64,000 nt of DNA from Sclerotiophoma versabilis (taxonomy: Eukaryota; Ascomycota; Dothideomycetes; Pleosporales; Didymellaceae): assembly GCA_012274445.1 (NCBI GenBank), contig JAAROD010000054.1, positions 868,001 to 932,000 of the forward strand. Direction: 5' to 3'. The position numbers and the translations under genes are program-made. This document shows positions 20,150-30,633 of the stretch, piece by piece (within the stretch, counting starts at the first letter, position 1; each line of letters begins with the position of its first letter). The notes under the pieces were generated by a model that was given only the letters and a program-made list of their open reading frames with translations, did not search any database and was not told the origin of the DNA.

Positions 20150-21971
20150 TCAATGATTGTGCCATCCCCACGATTCCTCTAGTTGCTGAATTGTTGCTGT
20201 TGGCGGAAAGCCATGCGAGCGTTCGCATGCATACCACAGATCACGCAACCGCTCCTGGTCCTCCCGCATCGCGAAGCGATCGCCTACTAAGGCGATAGCA
20301 AAGCAGGCGACAAATTTGCATGGGAAGTACTTCCCATTTGATTGAGCGACTCCACAGAGCACGCGAACATCTTCCTGTACCATCCTGTCGACGACTGCAC
20401 GGGACTGTTTGTGCGCTGGACCAAGCTGGGGAATAGTGGGATCATGCACGACTAACAGCATATGAGCAAGGGTGTTGTATTGTGTGCCCATCACATGAGA
20501 CTTCTCATGAAGGCGGATATCGGGAAAGTTTCGGCCGCTGCCGTCGCGGTCCTGACGATAGTAGAAAGGGTCGAAGCTATCAGGACGTCGTGTTCTCCAA
20601 GCTCTGTTCTCATCCATGAGCTGGCTGTAGCGTGAGATGCTGTGTCTATCTTCCCCAAAGGCAAAGTTGCACACGTCACCAAGATGGGCGATGGTGCGAT
20701 TGGCCCATATAGAGTCGTTAGCAGGCTCAAGTGAACGATCAGCCGGGAAAATGTGCAGCTGAAAAGCACGCTGTGTCATCAGGGATATCCACAACTCTTG
20801 ACGAAAAGCAGCCCAATAAATGGCCTGCCGGAAGCTTGGACCAGTCGTTGCAGCGTAAGACTGCTCAGCTGCACGTATGATAGCCTGCGTTCCGAAGAGA
20901 TGCCCCTGCGGATCGTTTCCAACGATCGAGATATTCATTTCTTCAAGTAGTCGTAGGATGATGGTCGCTGCAAGTAATGACTCGTCTTCTTTGGCAATGT
21001 TGTTGTCGTTTAGTGCTGGGATTAGAGTATCGAAACACCGTTGGTAGTATGCATCTGCAATGTAGGGGTCGAAATCCGTAGTCCTGCTTAACTGGCGAGC
21101 AGACAAAGCTAAGATCGCATTCATCAAAGTGCTGTCTTTCTTCGCCCTCTGTACAACATGCACCGCAAAATGACACTCGTTATCGATCATGTCAAACTGG
21201 CAAGCATTAGCAAAAAGGGATACCAGTGGCGTCCATGAACTTACAAATAGCGCTACATTTTCGATGTAGTGTTGCAGCAACATAGCCTCCTGCTCATGCT
21301 CGAGAGGCCAGAGGATGGGCTCGCCTGGTGTCTGCTGGTAGACGAATGTACGAGGCTCATGAGGCTGTGATGTGTTGGATTCTACGTGATGATCAAATGG
21401 TGGAGAGATGCCAGGAGTATGGGACTGGGCCGGGGATTCCGAGTTGAGCAGCGACAAGACTGTAAGCCCTTCCGTAGTTGTTATAACAGAAGTCGGCGGC
21501 GTACCTGTATGGTTGCCGCCGCTGATAGATGAATGCGCCTGTGGTGAGAAACCTTGCGCAGCAGGAGGAGTGTGAAATGGGTAGTATGCTTCATCTGAGT
21601 ACTGCGACCGGATCTCGTTCGATTCATCCAAGAATTGTACTATTTCAAGATGTTAGAGCTAGTTGTTTCTACTTGAATGTTGATATCCGTACTGCGAGGA
21701 GGCATAGAAACCCAGGGTTGGCTTTCACTGAAAGTTTCCTGGATGGACGACCGCCTGAATCGCCGTCCCGTTTCGTAAATGCATTGCTTTTTGGCATGCT
21801 CGCATCGTCCACATTTTGGCTGTGCACCGTCACCTGTTGCAGAATGCTTAGCCTTTGCTTGTTGACTGCCGGTTGGGCCTTACATCGATAGTGACGCGTA
21901 CGACAACGATTGCTGCCTAGGTCAGACAACAAGCACTACGCTTTTAATTACGATGCATCATACCATGGCAT
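20150..21971 (-). CDS. Zn2Cys6 transcription factor with a very short first exon, 555 aa
   Basis: Four exons: 21971-21964, 21912-21884, 21833-21693, 21639-20150, 556 codons with stop. The first exon is only 8 nt (ATG CCA TG); splicing gives MPCNRCRTRHYRC, so the zinc cluster starts at residue 3: C3, C6, C13, C20, C23, C30, perfectly canonical. Each of the first three introns (50-53 nt) is needed to assemble the cluster and keep frame; donors are GTATGA, GTAAGG and GTACGG. A Ser/Pro/Gln-rich linker follows, then a PF11951-like fungal regulatory domain from about residue 160: ALSARQLSRT, AATIILRLLEEMN, IYWAAFRQELWISLMTQRAF. By family it is a nuclear regulator. It is transcribed away from the dioxygenase gene next door and may control it (inference). 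Confidence 0.85.
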
Positions 21972-22443
21972 TTGTGTCACCGTCCAGAATCGTCAGCTGG
22001 CGGCGAACGGATGTTGTCGGGGCGAATTACCCATCAGCGAGAACGGGCGCCAGGTTTTGCAGCCGTGTGGTTCGCCTACGGAGGTTTGGAGGATCGCAAC
22101 AAAACTGGACCCTGGCATCTGCATCGGGATAGATTACAATGGAGGTCCCGGCTCGCGTCCAATTAGGACATGTGTTTTAGTCAGGATCTGCGTTAGCAAT
22201 TACGACTAAGCTAATCAAAAGCTTCCTAATATTGGTCTTTGCCCCGCCTCCCCACACTTCCCTGTTGAAGGTGGGAATCTCTCATCGGATATAGGAAGCT
22301 TTCCCATATAGCCACGGTAGTGGGGTATGCCGCCACATCGTGTTGATATTTAACGGCCGTAAAGACCCTCAGTAGCTGCAAACAGCGACACCTCTCGTTG
22401 TTTTCTTCAAACACCTGGTTTATCCTTGAACAATAATCACATT
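21972..22443. promoter_or_regulatory. divergent promoter between zinc-cluster regulator and dioxygenase
   Basis: 472 bp separate the two start codons. Within it are an imperfect inverted repeat at 22289-22309 (ATATAGGAA, spacer GCT, TTCCCATAT; 8 of 9 pairs) and a perfect palindrome ACGGCCGT at 22353-22360, 84 bp before the dioxygenase ATG. Zinc-cluster dimers commonly bind paired CGG half-sites, so the latter is a plausible site; binding is inference. Confidence 0.45.
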
Positions 22444-23597
22444 ATGCCTCACGCCTTGTCACCAGAACGAGATATCCCGAGCTATCAGGGAGCGAAGCTA
22501 TACGTGAACGATGGTCTTCTCGGACCAGAGCAGGTTGGTGCTTTGAGGCAGTCAGCACCAGACATGCCTATGGAAGAGTTGTGGCGCAGATACAACGAGG
22601 ACGGATACGTCTTCCTAAAAGGCCTGCTACCAAGGGAAGACGTGCTCAAAGCTCGCGAAGAGTACTTCAGCATGCTAGCTCCAAGTGGTGTTCTGAGGCC
22701 AGGAACACAACCTGTTGAGGGTATTTTCGACTCCGAGAAGAACCCTGCAGATTACCCAGGAATTGGGGCCGGTGCAACTGGTGGCAATGGAAGACCTGGT
22801 GAGGAGACAGCCAAACAATTCGTTGACATTGCTCTGCAAGCTCACTATGCGGATTGGTACAAGGAGAAGTTCTGCAAACATCCGGTCTTGAAGGACTTCA
22901 TTGCTCGTATGACAGGCTGGGGTGACGAGAACACTTTAGCTGTAAAACGGAGTCTGCTTCGCAACAACACGCCAGGTAACAAGGCTATTGGAGTCCACTA
23001 CGATCAGATTTTCTTGAGATATGGTGAGCCTACCAGCGTTACCGCGTGGGTACCAATGGGCGACATCAACCTCACCGGCGGAGGCTTGATCTATCTGGAG
23101 AACGGCAAGTATACTGTACTGTTGTAAAGCCTCAACTGACATATATATAGGCCATACTCTCGGGCGAGAAGTGGAAGCAGACTTCACAGCGAAGGCGAAG
23201 GCCAGTGGCCTCACTGACGAGGAGGCGAAGTATGCTTTCAATCAGAATATGCTTTCCACTGGTCTGTTGGCAGACGGGGCAAGGGAGTACTCTGAGACAT
23301 TTGACCGCAGGTGGTTGGTAACATCGTACGAAGCTGGGGATGTTGTGCTTCACACCCCTTTCGCTGTAAGTTTGTCCATACTGCATCATTGAGTCGGACA
23401 CTGACAACACTCAGATCCATGCTTCAACAATGAATTATGATCCAAATAACGTGATCAGAGTCGGCACTGATTTGCGATTTGTGGACTCCAGTAAGCCGTG
23501 GGATAAGGTGAGTGTCTCCTTAACTCGATGATGTACGACTGAACTCTGACCAACGTAGCGATGGGATAAGGACTACACCTTCAACGACGGTGTATAG
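22444..23597 (+). CDS. phytanoyl-CoA dioxygenase (PhyH) family protein, 335 aa
   Basis: Four exons; the first ends at 23104 and the first intron (23105-23150) is of the GC-AG type with donor GCAAGT, followed by two ordinary introns. Splicing yields LIYLENGHTLGREVEADF without break. The iron site is H185-x-D187 (GVHYDQI) and H294 (FAIHAST), with an arginine in NNVIRVGTDLRF that would hold 2-oxoglutarate. This matches Fe(II)/2-oxoglutarate oxygenases of the PhyH family, of normal length. Fungal members hydroxylate lipids or secondary metabolites; the substrate here is unknown. No targeting signal is obvious. The ATG at 22444 is the first in frame after an upstream stop-free run and lies in a good context. 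It is divergent from a zinc-cluster regulator, suggesting local control. Confidence 0.88.
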
Positions 23598-24686
23598 ATA
23601 TGGTTCGGTTCACAACACCGTTGAACCTTGGACAACTGTTCTTTGACGCGAGCATGCCATTTCTGCGTTCCCACAAGCAAACCCGCATAGTTGTAAATCA
23701 TGAATAGAACTTTGCCCTTGTTGTGACATTTGAATCACAGGTGATACATGCGATGAGCGGGTCATCGCAGTCGTGCATTTCTCTTGTGCTGGGCTTCACA
23801 TAACTTTTCTTACTCTTCTAGCTACGAGAGCGCAGTCTCATCTCATCTCAGCACCGTCGTAATTGCAGCTATCATCTCCGCCTCTGCGTCGACTGCGATC
23901 CGAATCGCTGCACAAGACGGGAAAACATGCAGTGCTTGTTGTTAGCCTTTTAGCCTCACCTGGCTCACAGCTCCCAGGCGACGAGCCTCACGTTAATTGA
24001 CATCTGTCGCAACACCACGACATCGTAGATGGCGGCGTCAACTTTTGGAGCGACGAGCTGTCGGCTTATCGCGCTCAAAAGGTGACACCACGCGTTAGGG
24101 CGGCACCAATGCACAGCGGCCCCGTCTCCACTCGCTTCCCCTAGCTCAAGTTCTCCCGCATTCGTTCTCGACCCCGACGCCTCCACGCTTCCCGAGGCTG
24201 CCCATGATTGCTGCACAGCTCATCGCATCCGGACACAGCCGCGATCGACATGCGAATCCAGACGTGTCTGCTCTCCCGGAGCTGTGGTACGAGAGACTCT
24301 TGCCCAACTCCATGGCCAATAACTGCAGTAACATCGCCGACCCAACTTTGATTGCGCTGGTAATAAAGGCCGGTCCTCTTTCAGCTCTGGCACGGCGTCG
24401 CTGCCCTTCCACTCAGACGGCTCGGCCTGTCCTTCCGCTACACCCTTCTGCTATTTAGTTCATCTGTCGACCACGGCACGCAATAATGCTTTGACCTCCC
24501 AATGTCTCTTCTCAATCCACCAGCGGAGTAGCTGTCGTGTTCGCGGCTTGGGTCGTGTTCTTTTGAAGCACCCGCTACCCCGTTGGAGCACAATGCAAAG
24601 GCGCCCCCACCTTTACAGTCTTGCAACCACTCCACTCACATAGGGCGATTTTCAACAAACGACGAAGACATTTAGCATTATGAGAC
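23598..24686 (+). other. intergenic, no supported gene
   Basis: About 1.1 kb between the dioxygenase and the rhodopsin-domain gene, both on the plus strand. It should hold the promoter of the latter. Short GC-rich frames on both strands lack domains; I treat them as chance. Confidence 0.55.
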
Positions 24687-26027
24687 ATGGCCTCTCCTTT
24701 CACCCCGGCCGAGTTGGCAACTATGCATGAGAGCGATTCGAGAGTAGCCGAAATCCACTGGGTATATAGTGTACCAATTGCGGCCTCAGTCATTAGCACA
24801 GGGTTGCGACTGTACGCCAAACGGCTTGGTCGCAATGGCATTCACTTGGACGACTACTTGATCACTATCGCGACAGTACGCCTGCCCCCCCCCCCCCCCC
24901 CCAACACATCTTTAAGATCTGACAGCAATCATTAGATATGTCTGATTGGACAATGCGCGAGTGGATTGGGCTATGGTATATGCTTCTGGTGCGCAACGCC
25001 AACTATAGTGGTAGCTGACGCTTGTAGGTCCTCCTCACGGTATGGGTAGACATGTCATCTACGTCTCCGAGTACGACAGGATGATGGTTCGAAAGGGTGA
25101 CTTCGTCTTCAGCCACTTCTACGATCTTGCATTGGTTTTTGTGAAATTAAGCATCCTTGCCTTCTACTGGAGAATATTCGTCCACCCAATCTTCCGCAAG
25201 ATTGTCCTCGCGACCGCTGCCTTCATCATTGCCTGGGGGGTCGGCATCACCATCACGCTGTTCCTAGTTTGTCGGCCACTCAGAGCTTATTGGGATCTTA
25301 CTGTGGAAGGCACCTGCTTGACCATAGTCACTTTCACCTACTTCACCAACATCTCGAATCTCATCACCGATATATGGATCTTCTTGATGCCGGTGCCTAT
25401 GATCTGGCACTTACAGCTGCAAATGAAGAAGAAGCTGCTGCTTAGTCTGATCTTCTGTATCGGTCTTGCGTAAGTCACATCCTACTATACACCTCCATCG
25501 AGCTAATTCGATGGCCATATAGAACTTGCGTGGTCTCCTCTCTCCGTCTCACCGTCGTCCTCGGCCATGGCAGTCCCAACTTCACGTGGTACTATGTCCC
25601 ACTCGGCGCATACTCTGTCTTCGAGCCCCTCGGCGGCATCCTCTGCACCAATCTGCCGCTTATTTGGCACATGTGGCGCAAGCGCAGGGCCAGCCTCCCC
25701 CACTATAACTCTGCGTCCAAACCCACATCCTCCGATGGCCACACGCCCACCATTGGCTCATCGTCCCGCCGAAACCGCTTTGCTGTCGCACTTGGTCTTA
25801 CGAGCCACGATCGAACGCAAAATGGCAGCGGATTACGGACGGACGTGGACAATGCAGACGCATCGCGAGGGACGTGGGACGAGTTAGATAGCATGGAACA
25901 TATCGCGCCGCCCGATCCCAAAATCTGGACTTCTGTTGAGGTTGAAGAAGATGATGGTCCTTCAGAGCCGCTGCCCCCTGGCATGAAGAAGACAGTTTGG
26001 AACGTGCGGCGTACGGCAGTAGAATAG
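24687..26027 (+). CDS. fungal rhodopsin-domain integral membrane protein (PTH11/SAT4-like), 391 aa
   Basis: Four exons: 24687-24875, 24936-24975, 25028-25469, 25523-26027, 392 codons with stop. The first intron carries an 18-nt C run. Seven hydrophobic segments are read: around residues 25-42, 60-80, 100-120, 130-152, 175-198, 210-230 and 245-270. Family landmarks include LRLYAKRLGRNGIHLDDYLI, GMGRHVIYVS, FVKLSILAFYWRIF and the WDLTVEGTC/NLITDIWIFLMPVPMIWHLQLQ blocks. This is the widespread rhodopsin-like domain family of moulds, loosely called PTH11/SAT4-like. The cytosolic tail is hydrophilic, rich in Ser, Asp and Glu. Members are proposed surface receptors, but ligands are rarely known; it has no retinal-binding Lys evidence that I can point to. 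Confidence 0.87.
24885..24902 (+). repeat. C18 homopolymer in an intron
   Basis: Eighteen consecutive C within the first intron of the rhodopsin-domain gene, between donor and branch region. Length is likely to vary and is prone to sequencing error. Confidence 0.9.
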
Positions 26028-26872
26028 AACGCCACACAACCACACATATAGGCGACCTCACGACTTCGGCGCCTAAAAGACATTATTGGACGCTTGAACA
26101 GGAGCGTGATTGGAAATATCGGACACAAGCCATTTTTCTGGAGTTCTCGATTACCAAGGGCACACTATTAGGCACAATCGGAGTCTTGCTGGCACGCAAA
26201 CGTTGTGATATCCAGGATTTTATTTGTGCTTTGTTGTCAATAAATCAATTTCCAGGGAGTTTCACTGAGACTCTAGCATTCCAGCTTTCATTCTGGGTCA
26301 CGAGAAAATACACCCCCTTCCCCAATCAACTGATTATCAGGCTTCCTTGAACAATCGTATATTTCTGATGTAGCTTGCATAACTCTTTCAGGTTATCCTC
26401 ACCACGTACGCCAGCTCTACGTGTTTGACGCACTACCAGTCCAGGTTTCCGCGCGCTTCCACGAGTTGGTCAGCCTTCAAAAGCAAATCTCGACGGCCGA
26501 TTTGTCGAGCCGGACAGATGAACGTGCACAAGAACTTGGGCTGTATAGCGCCTGTCTTATGGCGAAGCCGTAGTGCTTCGGTTTTCGACCTTTTAGGAAT
26601 GTTGTGCGGATGGGTTTTCAAGACGCAGTGTAGGGCGCTGAGCCGCGTGGTTAGCAGACAATGAAGAAATCTACGGCCTACATGAAAGCTGAGGCCTACG
26701 GCATAAAGAAGACACGAGCTACCAAGAGAAGCTAAAGGGTACGTTCTAAGTGATCGCGATGCCGATCTTACACCTTCGCTGTCAACTATACATGATACAT
26801 TATCAACCTTGACTGCTACATAGCCCTCTACGACTCTTCTGACCTTATCGACTCCACAAAGAGCCTAGTGCT
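26028..26872 (+). other. intergenic, convergent 3' region
   Basis: 845 bp between the convergent rhodopsin-domain and carboxylesterase genes. Nothing beyond short frames is seen; it should contain both polyadenylation regions. Confidence 0.55.
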
Positions 26873-28798
26873 CTAATACGGGACATCTTTCGCCACGCTC
26901 TTCCAGAAATCACATCTCTTCCCCCTTCCGCCCTCCCAATCTCTTGCATTCGCCAAGTTGATCTGGTTACTAACCCCGGGATCACTGTACACGTTATAGA
27001 ACAGATCCTCCGTCGCCTGGACAAACGTCGCAACGCCGCCTGTCGCATTCAAATTCAACAGCACAGGCTTCTTGTCATCCCAAGTGGGCCAGTTGATGTT
27101 ATTTCCATACCCACTCGCAGCCGGCACGGTGCTATTCGCAACACCACCCTTAGCATCCTCGATAGAAATCACGGGTGTGTTCTGCGTAATGAAGTTTCCC
27201 CAGATCTTCCGGAACGCGCGCTTGAAGCTCGCGCCAGGCGTGGGTGTGCCGGACCATAGGGCCTGCAGATCGTATCCGTGGTAGGAGGGTGGAACGCTGA
27301 ACTGATACTTCCAGGCCACGGGGAAGGCAGAGGCGGCCCAGTAACTGTTGCACACGAAGGCATACTCGGCGAAGACGTTGAAAACGCGCTGTTGCTGGCC
27401 AGTGCCGAAGGTGGATTGGTTAACGGCGGTTGGGATGGAAGTGCCGGTTGTTGCAAAGAGAGGGGCGGCTTGCTTTACGTCTTGGGTGTCGCCGGCGTAG
27501 GAATATTGCTTTTCGATGGCGGTCTTCTCGTATTGAGTGAAGCGAGGGAAGGTGGTGTCGATATAGTTTCTGAAGTCCTGCAGAGTGCGGGTAGTTGGTG
27601 GACTGAGGGGAACGCCTTCGTTGGCCATATTACCGGACAAGATCCGCAAACCCTTGATGGCCCTGGCGGCGAGCTGCTGACTAGGACGCTGCTTGACGAA
27701 CGATCCGTCGGTCACGGGGAGAAAAGCAAAAGTGCCGAATGGGCCAGCTTCTGAGACCTTGGCACTGGCGTTCTGTACGATGACAGTGTCGGTACTGCGA
27801 AGACATTGGAGCTTATCCTTCGAGCTTGAACATCCCGCAGCCAAAACAAAGTCGTTATAAGCCTTAGTGGGCTGATCGTCGTTGTACTTGTACTGGAATG
27901 GGATCCATGGGCTAGCGGCAATAACCTAGATGAACGTTAACAAGAGAAGCAAAACCAAACTCCGGGCACATACGTTTTGGAACAGATTTTCCTTCTGCTT
28001 ACCACCATAAGCCATACTCTGGTACAAGACTGCAGCGGCACCGGCGCTTTCGCCAGCGATCGTTACTCTGCCTGGATCGCCGCCAAACTTGCTTGCATAC
28101 TGCTGCACCCACTGCAGGGCAAAATTCATGTCAAGCAAGCCAGCGTTGAGCGCGCCATCCTTCTCGACATCCTCAGACGAGAGGAAGCCAAATGCACCAA
28201 GTCGGTATTGGATGATGACACTGATGAAACCATTGTCATTCTGCTTCATGAACTCAGTGGGGTCAAGACCTGTGGCACTGAACAGACCATAACCTCCGCC
28301 ATCTGGTAATTGTTAATTGGAATCAAAGCCGTGGTGACTGAAAGACGTACGAATCCAGAAGAACACAGGCAAGTTCTTGGCGTTGGCTGGCGCATACACA
28401 TTCAAGAATAGGCAATCCTCGTCTCCAGGGGCCGAGGTGAACCCATAGGCGGTGGGTGTCTCTGAGGATGCGCCAGTTTGTGGACAGAACGGAGGGTTAC
28501 TGGTAGCTGCAATCGTCGAAGTTCTGTTCTTCGCAGGAGCTTGAGGAGCAGCGAACCTCAGCTTGCCGAGGGGTGGAGCAGCATAACGAATGCTTTTCAG
28601 ATCGTCAGTCTGCAGCATCGATCATGAGGGTAAAGATTGGACGTACCCTTTGAAAGCATTAATGCTGTTGTCGGCATCGAAACTACCCTCGTACACCGCA
28701 TAGCCAAGATCGACAGTGGGCGCCTTCAGAGCACGGCGAATTGGCTCGGCAGCTATGGTCGCCGCGAACAGCGCGATTGCGCTTACAGTCAGCCTCAT
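26873..28798 (-). CDS. secreted type-B carboxylesterase/lipase, about 550 aa
   Basis: Five exons from 28798 down to 26873, with introns starting at 28646 (GTACGT), about 28352 (GTACGT) and about 27975 (GTATGT). Residues 1-17 (MRLTVSAIALFAATIAA) are a signal peptide. The order of family blocks is intact: GIRYAAPPLGKLRF, EDCLFLNVYAP, the oxyanion-hole segment DGGGYGLFSA, YRLGAFGFLSS, and the nucleophile elbow TIAGESAGAAAV. A C-terminal YQFSVPPSYHGYDLQALW carries the catalytic His. Length and layout are those of fungal carboxylesterase type B. By family it hydrolyses esters of varied alcohols outside the cell; the natural substrate is unknown. One late block reads GNMANEGVPL, the region expected to supply the acidic residue. 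Convergent with the rhodopsin-domain gene. Confidence 0.88.
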
Positions 28799-30633
28799 TT
28801 TCCCGCTGTGCCCAACTCTTGATGCGCTGGTATGAAGTAGACGAGGATTACAGAAAACGTAATTTCGAAGCCAAGGAAGACTGTTGATGAGGTGCAGGTG
28901 AGGTACTGAGACCTGGGGCTGTGGGAGCGAACTGTACAATTTGATCTAGACGCACACTTCTATATGCGACAGGTTAGATCAACGGTACGGTCCCAGCAAG
29001 AGGTGACATTGAGGCACACCCTGTTGTCGACGGAAGTTGTTCAGTTATCTGATGCTGGCAAGGGCGCGCCAACCAACATGGCGCTTGTCTGGACCTTCAC
29101 AAGGCGGGAACGCCGCCAAAATAGTTAATCTAGTTTTGTGGTCATGCAGTCAAGGGGAGCTTTAGCGGGTGAGCATGTCGTTGCCATGGCCCATTGAGCA
29201 TTCCCTGTCCAACGGGCTGCGGCATGCACGGCCGCAGGCGCTGATTTGTAGGTTCGGCCGCGGTCTCCTCCTCCTCCGTCCGCTTCCCGTCGCGCCGCTT
29301 TCGCGCTCGTAGCTCGACGCTATTGAAACGAGCGTTATTTGCGCCTCTTCGTACCGGTTTTTGTTTGTTGAGTTGTTGTTCCTTCATGAGATGAGCTTCA
29401 CCTTCTTTTCTCTTGCACACAACGAGGGCTATGGTATCGTCTCGTAAGGGTCACACAGTTTTATGCAGCAGAAACGTGTCATTGACACCTTGCGTCACTT
29501 GGAGGCGCCTCTTCTTGCCAGGGTTCCAGGAGCCGCCTGAGCTGATATTCAAAGTGTCTTGGTTCATCTCCGAGTCGGCTGTAACGCGAAGGCGGCTCGG
29601 CCTGTTAAGGCTACTTGTTCGTCTATTGGGGAAGGCTGGACCGAAATGTTTTTTTGAGAGGTAATCACCATGTTGGCAGCCAATGTCAGAGGTACATCGG
29701 GCTGGAGTTCGCAGCAATAGTTGATTCGAGAATGCGCTCCCGATGTATGGGATAGCCTAAGCCATGCAGACACAGTGCTGGCCTTGCCCAGGCTGCAGCC
29801 ATTGTGTGAGGAGACTCGCGGTGGTCTGCCGAACAGATCATCGGACACAAACTCTGTTAGGGGGTGCATTGGAGGTCGTCGATGTGGCATTTAGTTGAGT
29901 GTTCGAAGCGAGGATGTCAACTGGGGAGCGTTCTGACGCAGCGGAAGGTAGAAAGATAACATCGCAGGGCACCCTCCTAAACTGTGGTCATCTGGTGGTG
30001 AAGGTGTCGCGTACTAAGGGGCAGTTTCCTCCATCCTCCCTCAAAACACTGGGAACAGATCTTATATGTAGTACTTGAAGTTCGGTCCAAACTCGATCTG
30101 ACCTTTCCTCATCTAGGCTCTCCTTGCATACTGATGGGAGTTTCGGGCATAGGCGTCTTGGAGAACTGTGCCACAGTGGGTAGTGCTAACGATAAAAAGC
30201 AAGTTCAACCTCACGAGAACGATTGTCACCACAGACATCGAAAGCACCATCTACGATATGAGACATCAGGCGTGTATCGAACCTTGTGATAGTAAGTCCA
30301 CCAAATATCATAAGAGGTTCAAAATAAATGCAGGTTCGACATGTCCCCAATGGAACAACGGATCGTATAAGCCAATTGATGTTTGCGTGCAGGGGGTCTA
30401 AAGGCTTTTGCTGCAAATATATCCACCTTTCATGCCCTCACCTATGCAACCATTGGGTAGAGTTTCGACCTTCCTGGAGTCATCCGTATCGTAGTCGTTG
30501 TCTCTTACTCGAATTGCTTCCATAGATCATCCCGTCATAGCTCTGTATAGAACTTTACACCCTCTTCTCCCTGTACTCCTGTACATTCAATACGACGGTC
30601 GCAGTCAGTGAGAAAGACGTAAAGGAGGCCATC
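28799..30633 (+). other. intergenic, no supported gene
   Basis: About 1.8 kb upstream of the carboxylesterase and downstream of the next minus-strand gene. One basic 92-codon frame at 29142-29420 (minus) is GC-rich and has no family resemblance; I do not count it as a gene. No repeats of note. Confidence 0.55.

Noticed and set aside
29142..29420. basic 92-codon minus-strand frame
   Set aside because: Highly charged composition without motif, no splice partner, in a GC-rich patch; probably chance.
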